The notes under the pieces: generated by a model
Told to the model about the DNA's origin: nothing
What the model saw: the letters and a program-made list of their open reading frames with translations, nothing else
Database searches by the model: none
Translations under genes and position numbers: made by a program
Part shown: piece by piece, positions 46,419 through 56,955 of the stretch
How the letters are laid out: each line of letters starts with the position of its first letter
Numbering within the stretch: the first letter of the stretch is position 1
Assembly (NCBI GenBank): GCA_021521415.1
Contig: JAIQDT010000168.1
Location: 1,682,501 to 1,746,500, forward strand
Source of the DNA: Bidens hawaiensis
Lineage: Eukaryota > Streptophyta > Magnoliopsida > Asterales > Asteraceae
Direction of reading: 5' to 3'
DNA: 64,000 nucleotides

Positions 46419-46589
46419 ATCTGGAGCTCTAATGTTGGTAATGAATGTGGTGACTAGTTCACCACATCATGATGTTTCATCATCTATTTCATTTGATAAG
46501 CAACCTGTTAAATCTTTCAACAAGTCTGAATGTGAGAGCGAAGTGGGTAAGAAAGTTTCTTAATTTGTGTTTTCTAGAGATAAAATCTG

Positions 46590-47532
46590 AAACAAGTGAT
46601 AACGGGGGTATGCCTTGTGGTAGAAAATAGTTTCTTGATAAATGAAACTTAGTGGGTAAGAAATCGTGCATACTTATCCTTGGTTAAAGAAACTTAGTGT
46701 GTTGCTTGATAATGGAGGTATGCCTTGTTCTTGAAAACTGCTTCTATGACTGCCAAATTAAATTATATTTAAATGTTTTGATCTGCTGGTTCTAAGGTTT
46801 AAGTCAAGTTGGGGTGACATGGTAAAAATCAAATCAAGCCTGTGTCAAGATTAGAATCTAATCATGTTTTGATATTATGTGCTTAACTGAACCTTAATCA
46901 TATCACTGATGTCTCTAAATTTTTTATTTTAAAAGTTTAAGTGGACACCAATACCAATGACTAGGCTTAACATCAGACATAATAAAGCCACAATATAAAA
47001 CCATGATGGAAGAACGGATTGATCAATATGATTCCTTGGTCAACTCACAAAAATATGTTTCTTTATGTTTGTAATTAGTTCTTATTTTGTATTTTGTTTT
47101 GATTACATCTTTTCGTTTATAAACCAAAAAAAATTTACATTTCTGTTTTATTTTCGAGTTTGGTGAATGGCGATTCGGGTTTGGATATTCGAGAATAAGA
47201 ATCGAGTGGATGTTTTTGACAAATATATTCAAAATTTGGATTTTAATGTTCAAATGAACTGTTCAAAGTCATTTAGTTAGACTTGATTAAGTTAAAAAAT
47301 GTGAAGATAATTGTTTAAAATCAAAATTGTTTCAAAAATTGTGGTAAAAAGATTCAAGAGGCTTCATCAAGGTCATTAATTTGGACTTGATCGGGATCGT
47401 ATGTGTGAAATTTGTCAAGTTTAAACTTGTTTGAATTTTTAAACATATAAGTAATTAACTTATATGGCGTATAAGTTGTAGTGACTTATACGACGTATAA
47501 GTCAAACACTTATATGGTGTATAAGTGTGTAC
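46590..47532 (+). repeat. conserved upstream region of the extra ORF (+ copy)
   Basis: GATAACGGGGGTATGCCTTG occurs at 46,597 and a variant at 46,704. From 46,704 the sequence is an inverted copy of 15,540-14,750. It is non-coding. From 47,440 it carries five CGTATAAG-type motifs ahead of the TATA box. Confidence 0.6.
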
Positions 47533-47540
47533 TATATATA
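47533..47540 (+). promoter_or_regulatory. TATA box (TATATATA) upstream of the extra ORF
   Basis: 164 bases before the intron donor at 47,698 and matched in the minus copy. The sequence between (ATTATTGTTTCTTGTGGTTG to ACCACTTGAATCATTAAAG) would be a 5' non-coding exon. Confidence 0.5.
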
Positions 47541-47697
47541 CACTTATGCGTTGGATCTGTATTTTATGAGTATATGTTTTCTCTCGGAACAAACTTACAC
47601 GACGTCCGTCTTTGTGTGTATATCTTGTCTATAATCTCAGTATAACGGGCATTATTGTTTCTTGTGGTTGATTCACACACCACTTGAATCATTAAAG

Positions 47698-48334
47698 GTA
47701 TAAATATGTTCTTAGTGACAGATCTGTTGATGTTTAATACCGATGAATAGTAACTAATGGGTTTAGATTAAATTGGACATCATTTAATTCATTGGACTGA
47801 GGGTTTTAGATAATAAATGGTTTTCGATGACATATCGATTCATTTTTTTTATTATAGTTTGGATTTCATTAACCAATATGCCTGAATTTTATTTGACCTA
47901 GTCTGATGACCGTATACATGTTATGAATACTTATATGGCGTATAAGTTTGACTAACTTATATGGCGTATAAGATCATTACACTTATTCGCTTAATTACAC
48001 TTATCCGCTAATTTGAACACATACGTTGATCATGGTCATACACGCTGATTTGAACATATACATTGATCATGGTCTTACACGCTGATTTGGACATATACGT
48101 TGATCATGGACTTACATGTTTGTCACTCTTACACTCTGATTTGAACTTATACGTGAAACTTATATGTATATTGGACTTATTCGTGTAAAAGACTTACCCG
48201 CTTATATTCATTCTTATACGCTGCAGAGACATATTCGTGCATACACATACTTATACGGCATACTTCACTTAGAATATTTTAAGATTTAAAAATTACTAAC
48301 AAGTTATCATTTTTTTTTGTTTGTGTTTGTGCAG
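47698..48334 (+). other. 5' intron of the extra ORF (+ copy)
   Basis: Donor TTAAAG|GTATAAAT at 47,698 and acceptor TTTTTTTTGTTTGTGTTTGTGCAG ending at 48,334, right before ATG. The polypyrimidine tract is strong. The body (47,930-48,250) is dense in CGTATAAG-type and ACGCTGATTTG/ACATATACGTTGATCATG repeats. Confidence 0.55.
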
Positions 48335-48851
48335 ATGGTAAAGATAAAAGATTTTGATGCAAATCACAATATCTTTGCTTTCTTGGATGGATCTGATGAC
48401 AAGTTGGAACCTTTTCGTGTTATATTACCGTTCTTTGAAAGATCGAGTATCTTTAAAGCGATTACAATGAACACGGTGATAATCAACGAAATTGTTGAAG
48501 AATTCTGGAAAAATGCCAAGTTGGAAGAGGAATGCATCAAGTCGGTGGTAAAGAAGAAATAGATCATTATATCTGAGCATGTGATAAGAGATGTGTTAGA
48601 TTTGGGTGATGAATCTACTGATCCTACTACTCTGAGGATGGTGAAAGGATGTTTATTGAGAATGGGATACAAGAATGATTTGGACAGAGTATTCATGAAA
48701 AATGGTTTTTAAAGGCTTTACAAGTTGTTAGTGATCTAATGGTTGTAGAACCTATTGATCCTGTTGTTGAAGATAAAAAGAAAGATGAGGAAGAAGAGAA
48801 AGAATATGAGGAGAAAGTTGATTTTGAAGGATCATATGATGATTATGATGA

Positions 48852-48924
<73 letters not shown>

Positions 48925-49865
48925 ACTCCACAAAAAGATGTTGGTGTCGTATCCGGTGAGTCTGAAAAGAAGATTGACTCTGTTGGTGGTAATGTTCAAC
49001 ATTATTAACCACAAAAGAAGTCATAATCTAAAAACGAACCATCCGATAAACCTTTTGAGGAGTTAGAAGATTTAGTTACTTCTAATTTTCGTGTATCAAA
49101 CATGGTTGATGATCTGGAAGAGTGGGAGATTCCTATTGACATGTCTGAACTAGAAAAAATGTTAGACGTCTCTGTTGCGGATTTAACAACTGATTTTGAA
49201 AAAGATATTCCTAAACCAGAAATTTATGAAGGCTGGTTGAATAGAGATGTTGAATTTATTGATAAACATGAAGCTGTCAAGTATGTTGGTGAAAAGGAAG
49301 ATTCTGATGCTTTTGACGAGGTGATTGATGAAGAAATTGAGAAGGAACCAAATCCGTATAAACAACCAAAGAAATTTAGTAAAGATGAAATGAAGGATTG
49401 GTTTCCAGATAGAGTTGATATTCCTAATAAATTTTATCTAAATCCGGTGAAGTACTATCAGAAAACTAAAAAAGATGTTGCATTGGGAAGTGTCTCGGGA
49501 TTGCTTATCTAAGTAAAATTCCAAAGATTGGGATACAGAGACTATTTAGAGTACAATACTTCAATAGTTTAATGGATCTGAAGAGTTTGCCTTGGTTCGA
49601 TGCGTATGATATTTGTATGCATTATGATCTGTTGTATAAACCAAAGTGTGCTCCAGTGAAGGATATTTGGGAGTTTATGGTTAATGAGGCAAAACGTGGT
49701 TTCAAGAAATGAACAAGACCAGATTCACTACGTGTGATACCGTTGTTCTCGATGGAACAAGATTTTCATCCTTATTTCCTATGTTGTTCTTATTTAGCGT
49801 TGACTGGTGAAGCAATCATTTACTTGGATCGTGGAAAAGAAAAGTATGATTTGATTCGAGTATAT
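48335..49865 (+). pseudogene. Sirevirus-like extra ORF, + copy (unknown function)
   Basis: ATG at 48,335 follows the acceptor. Segments: MVKIKDFDANHNIFAFLDGS, LPFFERSSIFKAITMNTVI, SVVKKK (to 48,562); then HVIRDVLDLGDESTD and RMVKGCLLRMGYKND (48,580-48,690). A large internal deletion removes the GHLLNPDY and coiled-coil parts seen in the minus copy. Next are VVEPIDPVVEDKKKDEEEEK, a 23-residue Asp run, FEKDIPKPEIYEGWLNRDVE, NPYKQPKKFSKDEMKDWFPD and NKFYLNPVKYYQK (to 49,510). After a frameshift come DICMHYDLLYKPK, IWEFMVNEAKRGFKK and QDFHPYFLCCSYLALTGEA (49,610-49,810). Cut off at 49,866 by an LTR. Six or so breaks. No catalytic motif recognised. Confidence 0.6.
48856..48924 (+). repeat. (GAT)23 run encoding poly-Asp
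   Basis: An uninterrupted GAT triplet run in the acidic part of the extra ORF. The minus copy has only about five Asp codons at the same place (11,935-11,950). Frames across it give artificial poly-His, poly-Met and poly-Ile shadows. Confidence 0.85.
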
Positions 49866-52067
49866 TGTCACACCCTCAATTTTCGACTAACGGGGTTTTA
49901 CCGTGAGGAGCGCGACATACCATGATCTAGCAATCTGTCATAACGAACTACCAATTTATAATAGAAAATATTTAAATATTATTGCTTATGATAAATGAGG
50001 TAAGTACATTAAAAATAAAATTTAACATTTATGGAAGCGTATAATTAATTAAAACACTTCAAAACCCCAGAGTGCGTGCCAAGACGCCCAAACATAATAT
50101 TTCATTAAAGACTCCCATCATAATTCGATGCTTAATGGGATCCATGCATCCATGACTCATTTCAACATCACACGTGCACTTTAAACACCTGAGAAAGACA
50201 TGCTAAATGGGTCAACGCAACGGTTGGTGACTTCACAGGTTTGAGTTTAAAACAAGTTTTTCAAACAAACCAATAAGTAAGTTTGTAATGGATAAAGTAT
50301 GGATAATGTATGCATCAGTAATATCACTAGATAATTAGGCTAGTAATCATGTTACATTGGTGTAAGTTCCATTGTGACCGAGGCCGACTTGTTAGTTTTT
50401 TTGCCACCCACGGAGTCTAATATAAGACTAGTGCATATTGCTTTCTAGTAAATGAAGACACCCGGTGACTCCCTCTCCCAAGAGCCCCGAGGGGGTTCGT
50501 CAAACTAAATAGTACTATCTTTCATTACCCAACCAATGTACAATTGTTAATGGTCCATTGTGTATGGGGGACTTCAGTTTAAGTTCACTCTGTACACATG
50601 AGGTATTAACAAAGTCTACAATATCCAAAAAAATTTTGTATGAATGCTTTCTCCACCAAAAGGAGTAAGTAAAAAAGGGAGGCAATGAAACTCACATTGA
50701 ATGCGGTTTAAAATAGAAGTCTTTGTTCTACGTCACAAAGTGTTCTAGAGCCTAAATCATACAAGCACTATAAGTATTTGCTAAGCAATTCATAGAACCC
50801 TTAATATCCAAAAAATCCCATTATTTATTTGAAGTTTCACCAAAGTTTGACTTTTTGTTGACTTTGACCAAAGTTTTACTTTTCTTTGACTTTGACCAAA
50901 GTTTGACTTTTTGTTGACTTTTATCCAAGTTTGGCTTTTCATTGACTTTGACCAAATTTTGATTTTTGTTTGACTTTGACCAAAAGGTCCAAGTTGTTGA
51001 CCGTTGGCCAAGAATGTTGATCGTTGACCCAAAATGTTTACCGACAACCCGTTGGTGCCTTTTGATCAATTTTTGAGACATAAAATGATTATATGATATT
51101 CCTAGTCACCACTTAACAACCAATCATGTGATTTGCACTTAACCACTTTTCATTCAATCCTATGACTAAGTCCAACATTCACCAATTTCAATTTTTCACA
51201 AGTAAGACTAAACATTTAGTCAAATAGTTCCAAGTTGCCCAAAAAAGACAAATCCAATTCCACATAACAATTCATGCACGAATCATATCTATTTTAACAA
51301 ATAGCATGATGGACAAATTTTAGTAGAATTTTAAGTCATCAAAACCTATTTTTCTATCTAAACAAAACATGTAAATAAATTACCAAATAAATTCCACAGA
51401 GACTTAATAGTATTAGGTACATCATGATATTTTCTTGTCATTTTTCAATGTTAAAAACAGTCATGAAAATTCATATACTACAGAGACCTACGTTTAGCTA
51501 TACTACATGGGCAACAAAAAATAAATAAATTCAAAAAATTCCATATATGTCCAATCAATGCATGACCAACTGGATTTGTTTCATAACTCAATATACAACA
51601 CTCCAGAAGTGGAATCACTCAAATATTCATTTTCAATAACAAGTTTCACCAAAGTTTGACTTTTTGAAAGATTGACCCAAAGTACTTAACCGTAGCATCA
51701 TGAATCGATCAAAAATACCATCGTATCAACAAGTTATACAACTTTAGGTTAACACTAGATCACTTAATCTGTCAGCAAGAAGATCCAAATCAAAACTTAC
51801 AACAATCATGATTTCTATATCTCTGTGATCCTAAATAACCAAGGGACCATTTTATATGATCAAAACTCACTATTTCCATTATTATACCAAATTTATAAAA
51901 TAACATTTATAAATAAAAGGATTCCATCTTTTTTAAATAACAAGACACAAAAATCCCTTTTAAACAAATCAAGCTTGATCATAAACTTTATTTATTTGTA
52001 TGACCCAATCATTTGAATACTAATCCCATTATCAAAACCAAAAACTTGAATAAAGACATGTACTAAT
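49866..52067 (-). repeat. diverged LTR related to the array LTR (truncated or solo)
   Basis: Starts + strand TGTCACACCCTCAATTTTC inside the extra ORF. Landmarks shared in order with LTRs A-D: GTCAACGCAACGGTTGGTGA..TTCACA (50,210-50,240) versus GTCAACACAAAGGTTGGTGA in LTR A, and GTGACCGAGGCCGACTTG..CCACGGA (50,375-50,415). It is about 2.2 kb against 3.75 kb. No ORF is supported; small frames are in repeats. It ends where the Tat LTR starts. Confidence 0.5.
50821..51010. repeat. minisatellite of TTTGACTTTGACCAAAG-type units
   Basis: About six imperfect units of about 29 bases (GTTTGACTTTTTGTTGAC then TTTGACCAAA), with a stray unit at 51,645-51,665. Translated in one frame it gives a repeating KSNFGQSQ peptide that I regard as incidental. 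Confidence 0.75.
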
Positions 52068-52707
52068 TGTTTTGGATAAGAATCAGCTAAGGATAATGTA
52101 TCCAAATCTGTTATGTGAGGTTTAGTGCTAAACTGATAACAATGAATATATGAACAAAATAGGGATGAACACCGTGATTTGTTATGAGGAAAAACCCCTT
52201 GATCTTGTTTAGATCAAAGGAAAAAAACCCTGGGTGATGACAACTCGTCGATCACCAATTTATTAATTACAAAAAGGTTACAAGTGTTTTGGAGATTACG
52301 ATCAATGTTACAACGAATGCTAATGTGTAGAGAGAAAAACGAGTTCTGCTCTGAGTGTGTGTGTGTGTGTATACAAGTGTCTCCTAATCGATCGTTATCT
52401 CAATGTTTTTAAAGGAAGTTACAAATAACTATAACTCTTAACTATCTGCCACTCTTCCACAACTCCTCCAACGTTCATTGAACACGTGCTTGGGAGCTTC
52501 CAGTAGCGAATATTAAGGTAGACCGAGTCATAAAGTCGTTACTTTCTGTTGAATAATAACCTACAAACAGGAAACAACTGTTAATAATACCAACCTCGAA
52601 GGATCCTTGGTCTTTGACATAGCTCTGGAACTCTTCAAGAGGATAACTGATCCATACACATCTTCAAGGATAACATATCCTCAGTATTGAAAATATCAGT
52701 CTTAACA
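52068..52707 (-). repeat. Tat-type LTR, copy 1 (640 bp)
   Basis: + strand edges TGTTTTGGATAAG and CAGTCTTAACA (minus TGTTAAGACTG ... TTATCCAAAACA). Matched by 53,395-54,016. Shared internal landmarks: AACCCCTTGATCTTGTTTAG and CTCGTCGATCACCAATTTAT. Confidence 0.7.
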
Positions 52708-52936
52708 ATTTCCCCCAAAAATGGCAGGTGTTTATGCTTTACAGCTGGTATTTTGAAATTTGAATCTTCTGCGAAAACTGGATGATTAGACGGTTGTCAG
52801 AAATATTTACCATCCAGCCCTTGATATTAATCATAACCGCCTATATATGACGTCCCTATATCTTTTATAACCACATATCCAGGTGACACAACAGTTATCC
52901 ATTCTTTTCTCTGTTATTTTCTTTGCTTTGATAATA

Positions 52937-53388
52937 ATGTCTGTCACTTCGTCTTCTTTACCACCTTTTAAACCGTCTGACCAATCTTCCGATGACTCTG
53001 GGTTGTCGGAGATGCAACCACAAAACCTTATAGCCAATCCTTCTATGGAAATATGCAAACTCACGTATCCCGAATTCGATGAGTTCCGTTCTTTGTGTCC
53101 GCCAGAAATCGCGTTCCGACCGTACGACTCCAGCGTCCGTTGCGACGTATAGTCACAGACTTGGGTGTGTTTTCCAGCTTGCCCTTTCCTTGTTGGCTAT
53201 TGTTATACATTCCCCCCTTTCACACAAAGCTTCTTCGATTCCACTGGCATATCCTACATCCAGGCTATGCCTATGGTGTGGACAGTCATCGGCACTATAG
53301 AAAGAATCATTGAAGAGGAGAAAGTTGACTTCGGCCTTCAAGAGTTATCCCATCTGTATAACCTTACTACCCATGGTCCAGCGTGATT
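52937..53388 (+). pseudogene. antisense ORF of the Tat-type element, N-terminal part
   Basis: ATG at 52,937 opens MSVTSSSLPPFKPSDQSSDD; LTYPEFDEFRSLCPPEIAFR follows, with a stop at 53,152. After a frameshift the frame continues FPACPFLVGYCYTFPPFTQS, FFDSTGISYIQAMPMVW and EEKVDFGLQELSHLYNL, to a stop at 53,386. The layout resembles plant proteins annotated as putative gypsy-type transposon (Pfam Transposase_28), which are carried by Tat-lineage elements opposite to gag-pol. Here the LTRs on both sides are minus-oriented while this ORF is +, which fits. Function unknown; despite the name it has no transposase chemistry that I can see. Confidence 0.5.
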
Positions 53389-53394
53389 CATATT

Positions 53395-54016
53395 TGTTTT
53401 GGATAAAAACCTGCTAAGGATAATGTATCCAAATCCGTAAAGTGAGGTTTAGTGCTAAATTGGTAACAATGAATATATGAACGAAATTAAGATGAACACA
53501 ACAATTTGTTGCAGGGAAAAACCCCTTGATCTTGTTTAGATCAAAGGAAAAAAAACCCTGGTGATGACAACTCGTCGATCACCAATTTATTAATAACAAA
53601 AAAGGGTTACAAGTGTTTGGAGATTGTGATCGATGTTACAAAGTACGCTAGTGTGTAGAGAGAGTTATAGTGTGTGTGAAAGTACAAGTTTTTTCTAATC
53701 GATAGAATCTCGATGTTTATAAAGAAAATACATATAACAAAAAGTCCTAACTATCCGCCACTATTCCACTACTCCTCCAACGTTCATTGACCACACGTGC
53801 TGGGAGCTTCCAGTAGCGAAATTTAAGGTAGACCAAGTCACAAAGCCGTTACTTCTATTGAACAATAACATACACACGTGAAACAATTGTTAATAATAAT
53901 AACCTCTGAGGATCCTTGATCTTTGACATGGTTCTGGAGCTCTTCAGGAAGATAACTGATCCAGACATATCTTCAAGGATAATATATCCTTAGCAGAAAA
54001 AATATCAGTCCTAACA
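53395..54016 (-). repeat. Tat-type LTR, copy 2 (622 bp)
   Basis: + strand edges TGTTTTGGATAAAAACC and CAGTCCTAACA, about 88-90 percent like copy 1 by eye. Followed by ATTGCCCCCAACATGGCAGG, the same junction as after copy 1 (ATTTCCCCCAAAAATGGCAGG), so both are the same LTR end of related elements. Confidence 0.7.
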
Positions 54017-54489
54017 ATTGCCCCCAACATGGCAGGTGACAGTGAAACAAAGCTGTCATTTTGAAACTCAAATCTCCTTCAAAATGGGTTAGAAAGGGTA
54101 GGATCATGCATCCTTAATAACGATAGGATCCTTGATGATTAACTTAACCTTGATTCTTCTTTTTATTTGAGTTGAGAACTTCGCTTCTTTGACTAAGCTA
54201 CCTGGAATAGAGGAGAAAACAAAGCGGTTCCTTGCACTGGATCCTGAGGTTAGAAATTTTCAAGCCCGATTTATCGAATCTTTTTGTGAGATCTTCTCAG
54301 ACTCCAATATGTCATGTAAGTTTAATATAATAATTTTGAAATAAATAAAATTAGATAGAATACTTATTTGTTAACTTAATCTTGTAGGCGCCAAGAAGTC
54401 TCAGAAATCTGCTAGCAAGTTCTCCTTGGAAGACTAAGATAGTATGATCACTCCTCAAGACATTAAGAAGGAAACTCTAAAGGCAGCAA
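54017..54489 (+). pseudogene. antisense ORF, middle exons (first half, split by a nested element)
   Basis: Exon with LTKLPGIEEKTKRFLALDPE and VRNFQARFIESFCEIFSDSN, donor T|GTAAGT at 54,316. Intron to the TTGTAG acceptor at 54,387. Exon with KKSQKSASKFSLED, then stops, then MITPQDIKKETLKAA, broken at 54,489 by the element at 54,490-62,184. The N-terminal domain seen at 52.9-53.4 kb is missing here; LTR-adjacent sequence leads straight into this exon. Exon continues at 62,185. Confidence 0.5.
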
Positions 54490-55552
54490 TGTATTGGACA
54501 AAAATCTGCTAAGGATCAAGAATCCAAATCTGTTTGTGACGTAAGGTGCTAACACGACAATGATGAGTGTGTAATCGTAATCTTGGTGAACACAATGATT
54601 TGATCACGAGGGAAAAAGCCCTTAATTACGATAATCTTACTTCGGTCAAAACTTAACAAGGCAATCTTTGATCAAATGACTTCGGTCAAGTTTAACAGGG
54701 TAATCTTTGGTCGAATCACTTCGGTCAAGGATCAACGAGGTAACCTTTGGTCGGATAGTACGTGATTATAGTAATCTACTGCACAAAAAACCCTCGGACG
54801 GTGAAAACTATCACCGTCAAGTTTATTAATGGTAAAAATCAGGTTACAAAGGTGGAGATATGATCAAAGATTACAAAGAATATCTAAGTGTGTATGTGTA
54901 TGAACTGCTAGAGAGAGTTCTTGGCAGAGTATTGTCAAATGTCTGCAGCTAAAGGGTGTGTCTTCCTAATTTTGATCATAATCTCAATATATATAAAAAT
55001 AAAGGCTAACTAACTCCTATTTTTATGGCACTACTCCCACTAGCTTAGTCTTCACTATTGACCACGTGCTGGAGGTGCCTTGTAGCATAATATTAGGTAG
55101 ACCACGTCCTTGAGCCGTTACACTTGATAAATATCAGCCTTCATATAAGAAACAACCGTTAACAGCACCAAATACCGAGGATCCATGATCCTGACATAGC
55201 TCTGGAACTCTTCAGAAGGATAATTGATCCAGACATGCCTTCAAGAATAACATATCCTCAGTACTCAGTTATTTGTGACACAACAAGAAGTCCTACAAAT
55301 CCGCCACTTCTCCCACTAAACGTGTTACAGCCATTTTACCACGTGTTTGACAAGTCCAATTGCGAGATATCCGGTGGAATAAGTCTTGGAGCCGTTATAC
55401 TTATTAAATAACAACCTACACACAAGAAACAATTGTTAATAATACCAAGTATTGAGAACCACTGATCCTGACAGGATCTGTCTAAGGATAACTGATCCAA
55501 GAAAATATGCCATGATAACGTATCCACAGTGTCAAATTTCTGTGCCCTAACA
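54490..55552 (-). repeat. 3' LTR of the nested Tat element (1,063 bp)
   Basis: + strand TGTATTGGACAAAAATC ... GTGCCCTAACA. It has about 40 bases (54,906-54,953, with GAGAGAGTTCTTGGCAG) not in the 5' LTR. Contains four TTCGGTCAA-type short repeats (54,645-54,750). Confidence 0.8.
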
Positions 55553-56955
55553 ATTGCCCAAAAAATGGCGGTTGTGATAAGATAACAGTTGTCATTTTGC
55601 ATTTGAATCCAAACTTCTTGCAAAAACAGATGAGATTTGACAAGCTAGATATAATTATCATATATCAATAGAGTTTCCATGGGAACTTCCCTTCAAGCTA
55701 TATATCTGAAACCTCTTATTCTTCCTGCAAATCATGAACAACTAGTAATACATGTTTAACCAGGACAGATGGTCTATATTTTGAACGGTGAAGTCTGGGT
55801 TAGGTGACTTATGTTTAATAATAATTGAAAACTTTTGACTATTCGCTTGTTACTTGTTATTTTGAAAGTTTGTTTGATATAGCTTTAGACTTGTTGAAAG
55901 TTTTGAGAAATATTCTTTAGTAAAAAGTTTTTAGGATAAAATATCCTTGCACAAATAAACCAGAATCTTAAATCCTTATAAAAATAGATTGAGAATAATG
56001 AATCCTTATATCTATGAAGATATAAACTGAAATCAAATATTTGTAAACCGATAAACAGAAATCATACCGTAAGGTCTGGTTAGACCTAAGTTACCATAAG
56101 TATTGATCCTTTTTGCAATCCTTATAAAACTGAATTAAAGGATTTTGAATCCATAAGTATTGATCCTTCGATGATTCTCATAATCTAATTTATGATACCT
56201 GATGCAAATAACTTACGATATTATATGGGATTAACCCCAATAAACCGGGGACAAGCCCATAAAATAAACTGGGGACAAGCCCAACAAACTGGGGACAAGA
56301 CCATAAAAAAAACTAGGGACAAGCCCGTGCAACTGGGGACAAGCCCGTGTAACTAGGGACAAACCCATGTAATCTGGGGACAAGCCCGTGTAATCTGGGG
56401 ACAAGCCTGTGTAATCTGGGGACAAGCCCAAAACTGGCGACATGTCCCTTGAAAAGAGGTGAAAACCCCTTAAACCTTAGGATTAAACTTGCGACAAGGC
56501 CCTTGAGAAGAGATGAAAACCCCTTAAACATTAGGATATGGTACGTCTACCATAATTCATAGGATCCTCTATATAGCTGGAAACAACAAAATTGTCAGCC
56601 ACTAAGCGTGTACTGGTCCCGCTGCCCCAGACTATACATCGGATAGCGTGTGCAACTGGTGATCGTGAGAAAGGTGAAAACCTTTAAACCGTAGGGGATA
56701 TGACCATCGGGGGTCATACCCAATCGTGGGCAAGGCCAAGGGAAGTAGTAAAGTACCTTATATGTAAAGGAGAGGTGCCAACCTCTTAGATATTGAACCT
56801 CTTATTGCAATCTGCATTGTTACTTAAAAACTTGGAAAGGATAAATTGTTAAGAATATGTTATCCTGGAATTAATAATAGGAAATTGTAAAGAATAAGAA
56901 ATCAGATGGATATTACCGATTTTGGGATCCCTGATCCTCTAAGAATAATAGATCC
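55553..56955 (-). other. non-coding region between integrase and 3' LTR, with GGGGACAAGCC repeats
   Basis: No gene. It matches 62,990-64,000 in the same orientation, so it is a family-wide spacer next to the antisense ORF. In other copies the antisense ORF lies between this spacer and the 3' LTR; here it is deleted. Confidence 0.7.
56231..56443. repeat. GGGGACAAGCC minisatellite, copy 1
   Basis: About ten units of roughly 17-22 bases with core CTGGGGACAAGCCCGTGTAA. The long Leu/Ser/Pro/Tyr-repeat frame on the minus strand is a product of the repeat. Confidence 0.8.

Noticed and set aside
46704..48334. A second long LTR starting TGATAACGGGGG
   Set aside because: It lacks a TG..CA pair and a primer site, and is better explained as the promoter, 5' exon and intron of the extra ORF.
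48752..49024. Poly-His, poly-Met and poly-Ile ORFs
   Set aside because: These are frame shadows of the (GAT)23 run in the extra ORF.
50790..51081. Lys/Ser/Gln repeat minus ORFs (KSNFGQSQ)
   Set aside because: Translation of the LTR minisatellite. Two frames give similar products and nothing supports coding.
56231..56531. Repetitive GLSPDYTGLSPDY minus ORFs
   Set aside because: Translation of the non-coding GGGGACAAGCC minisatellite.
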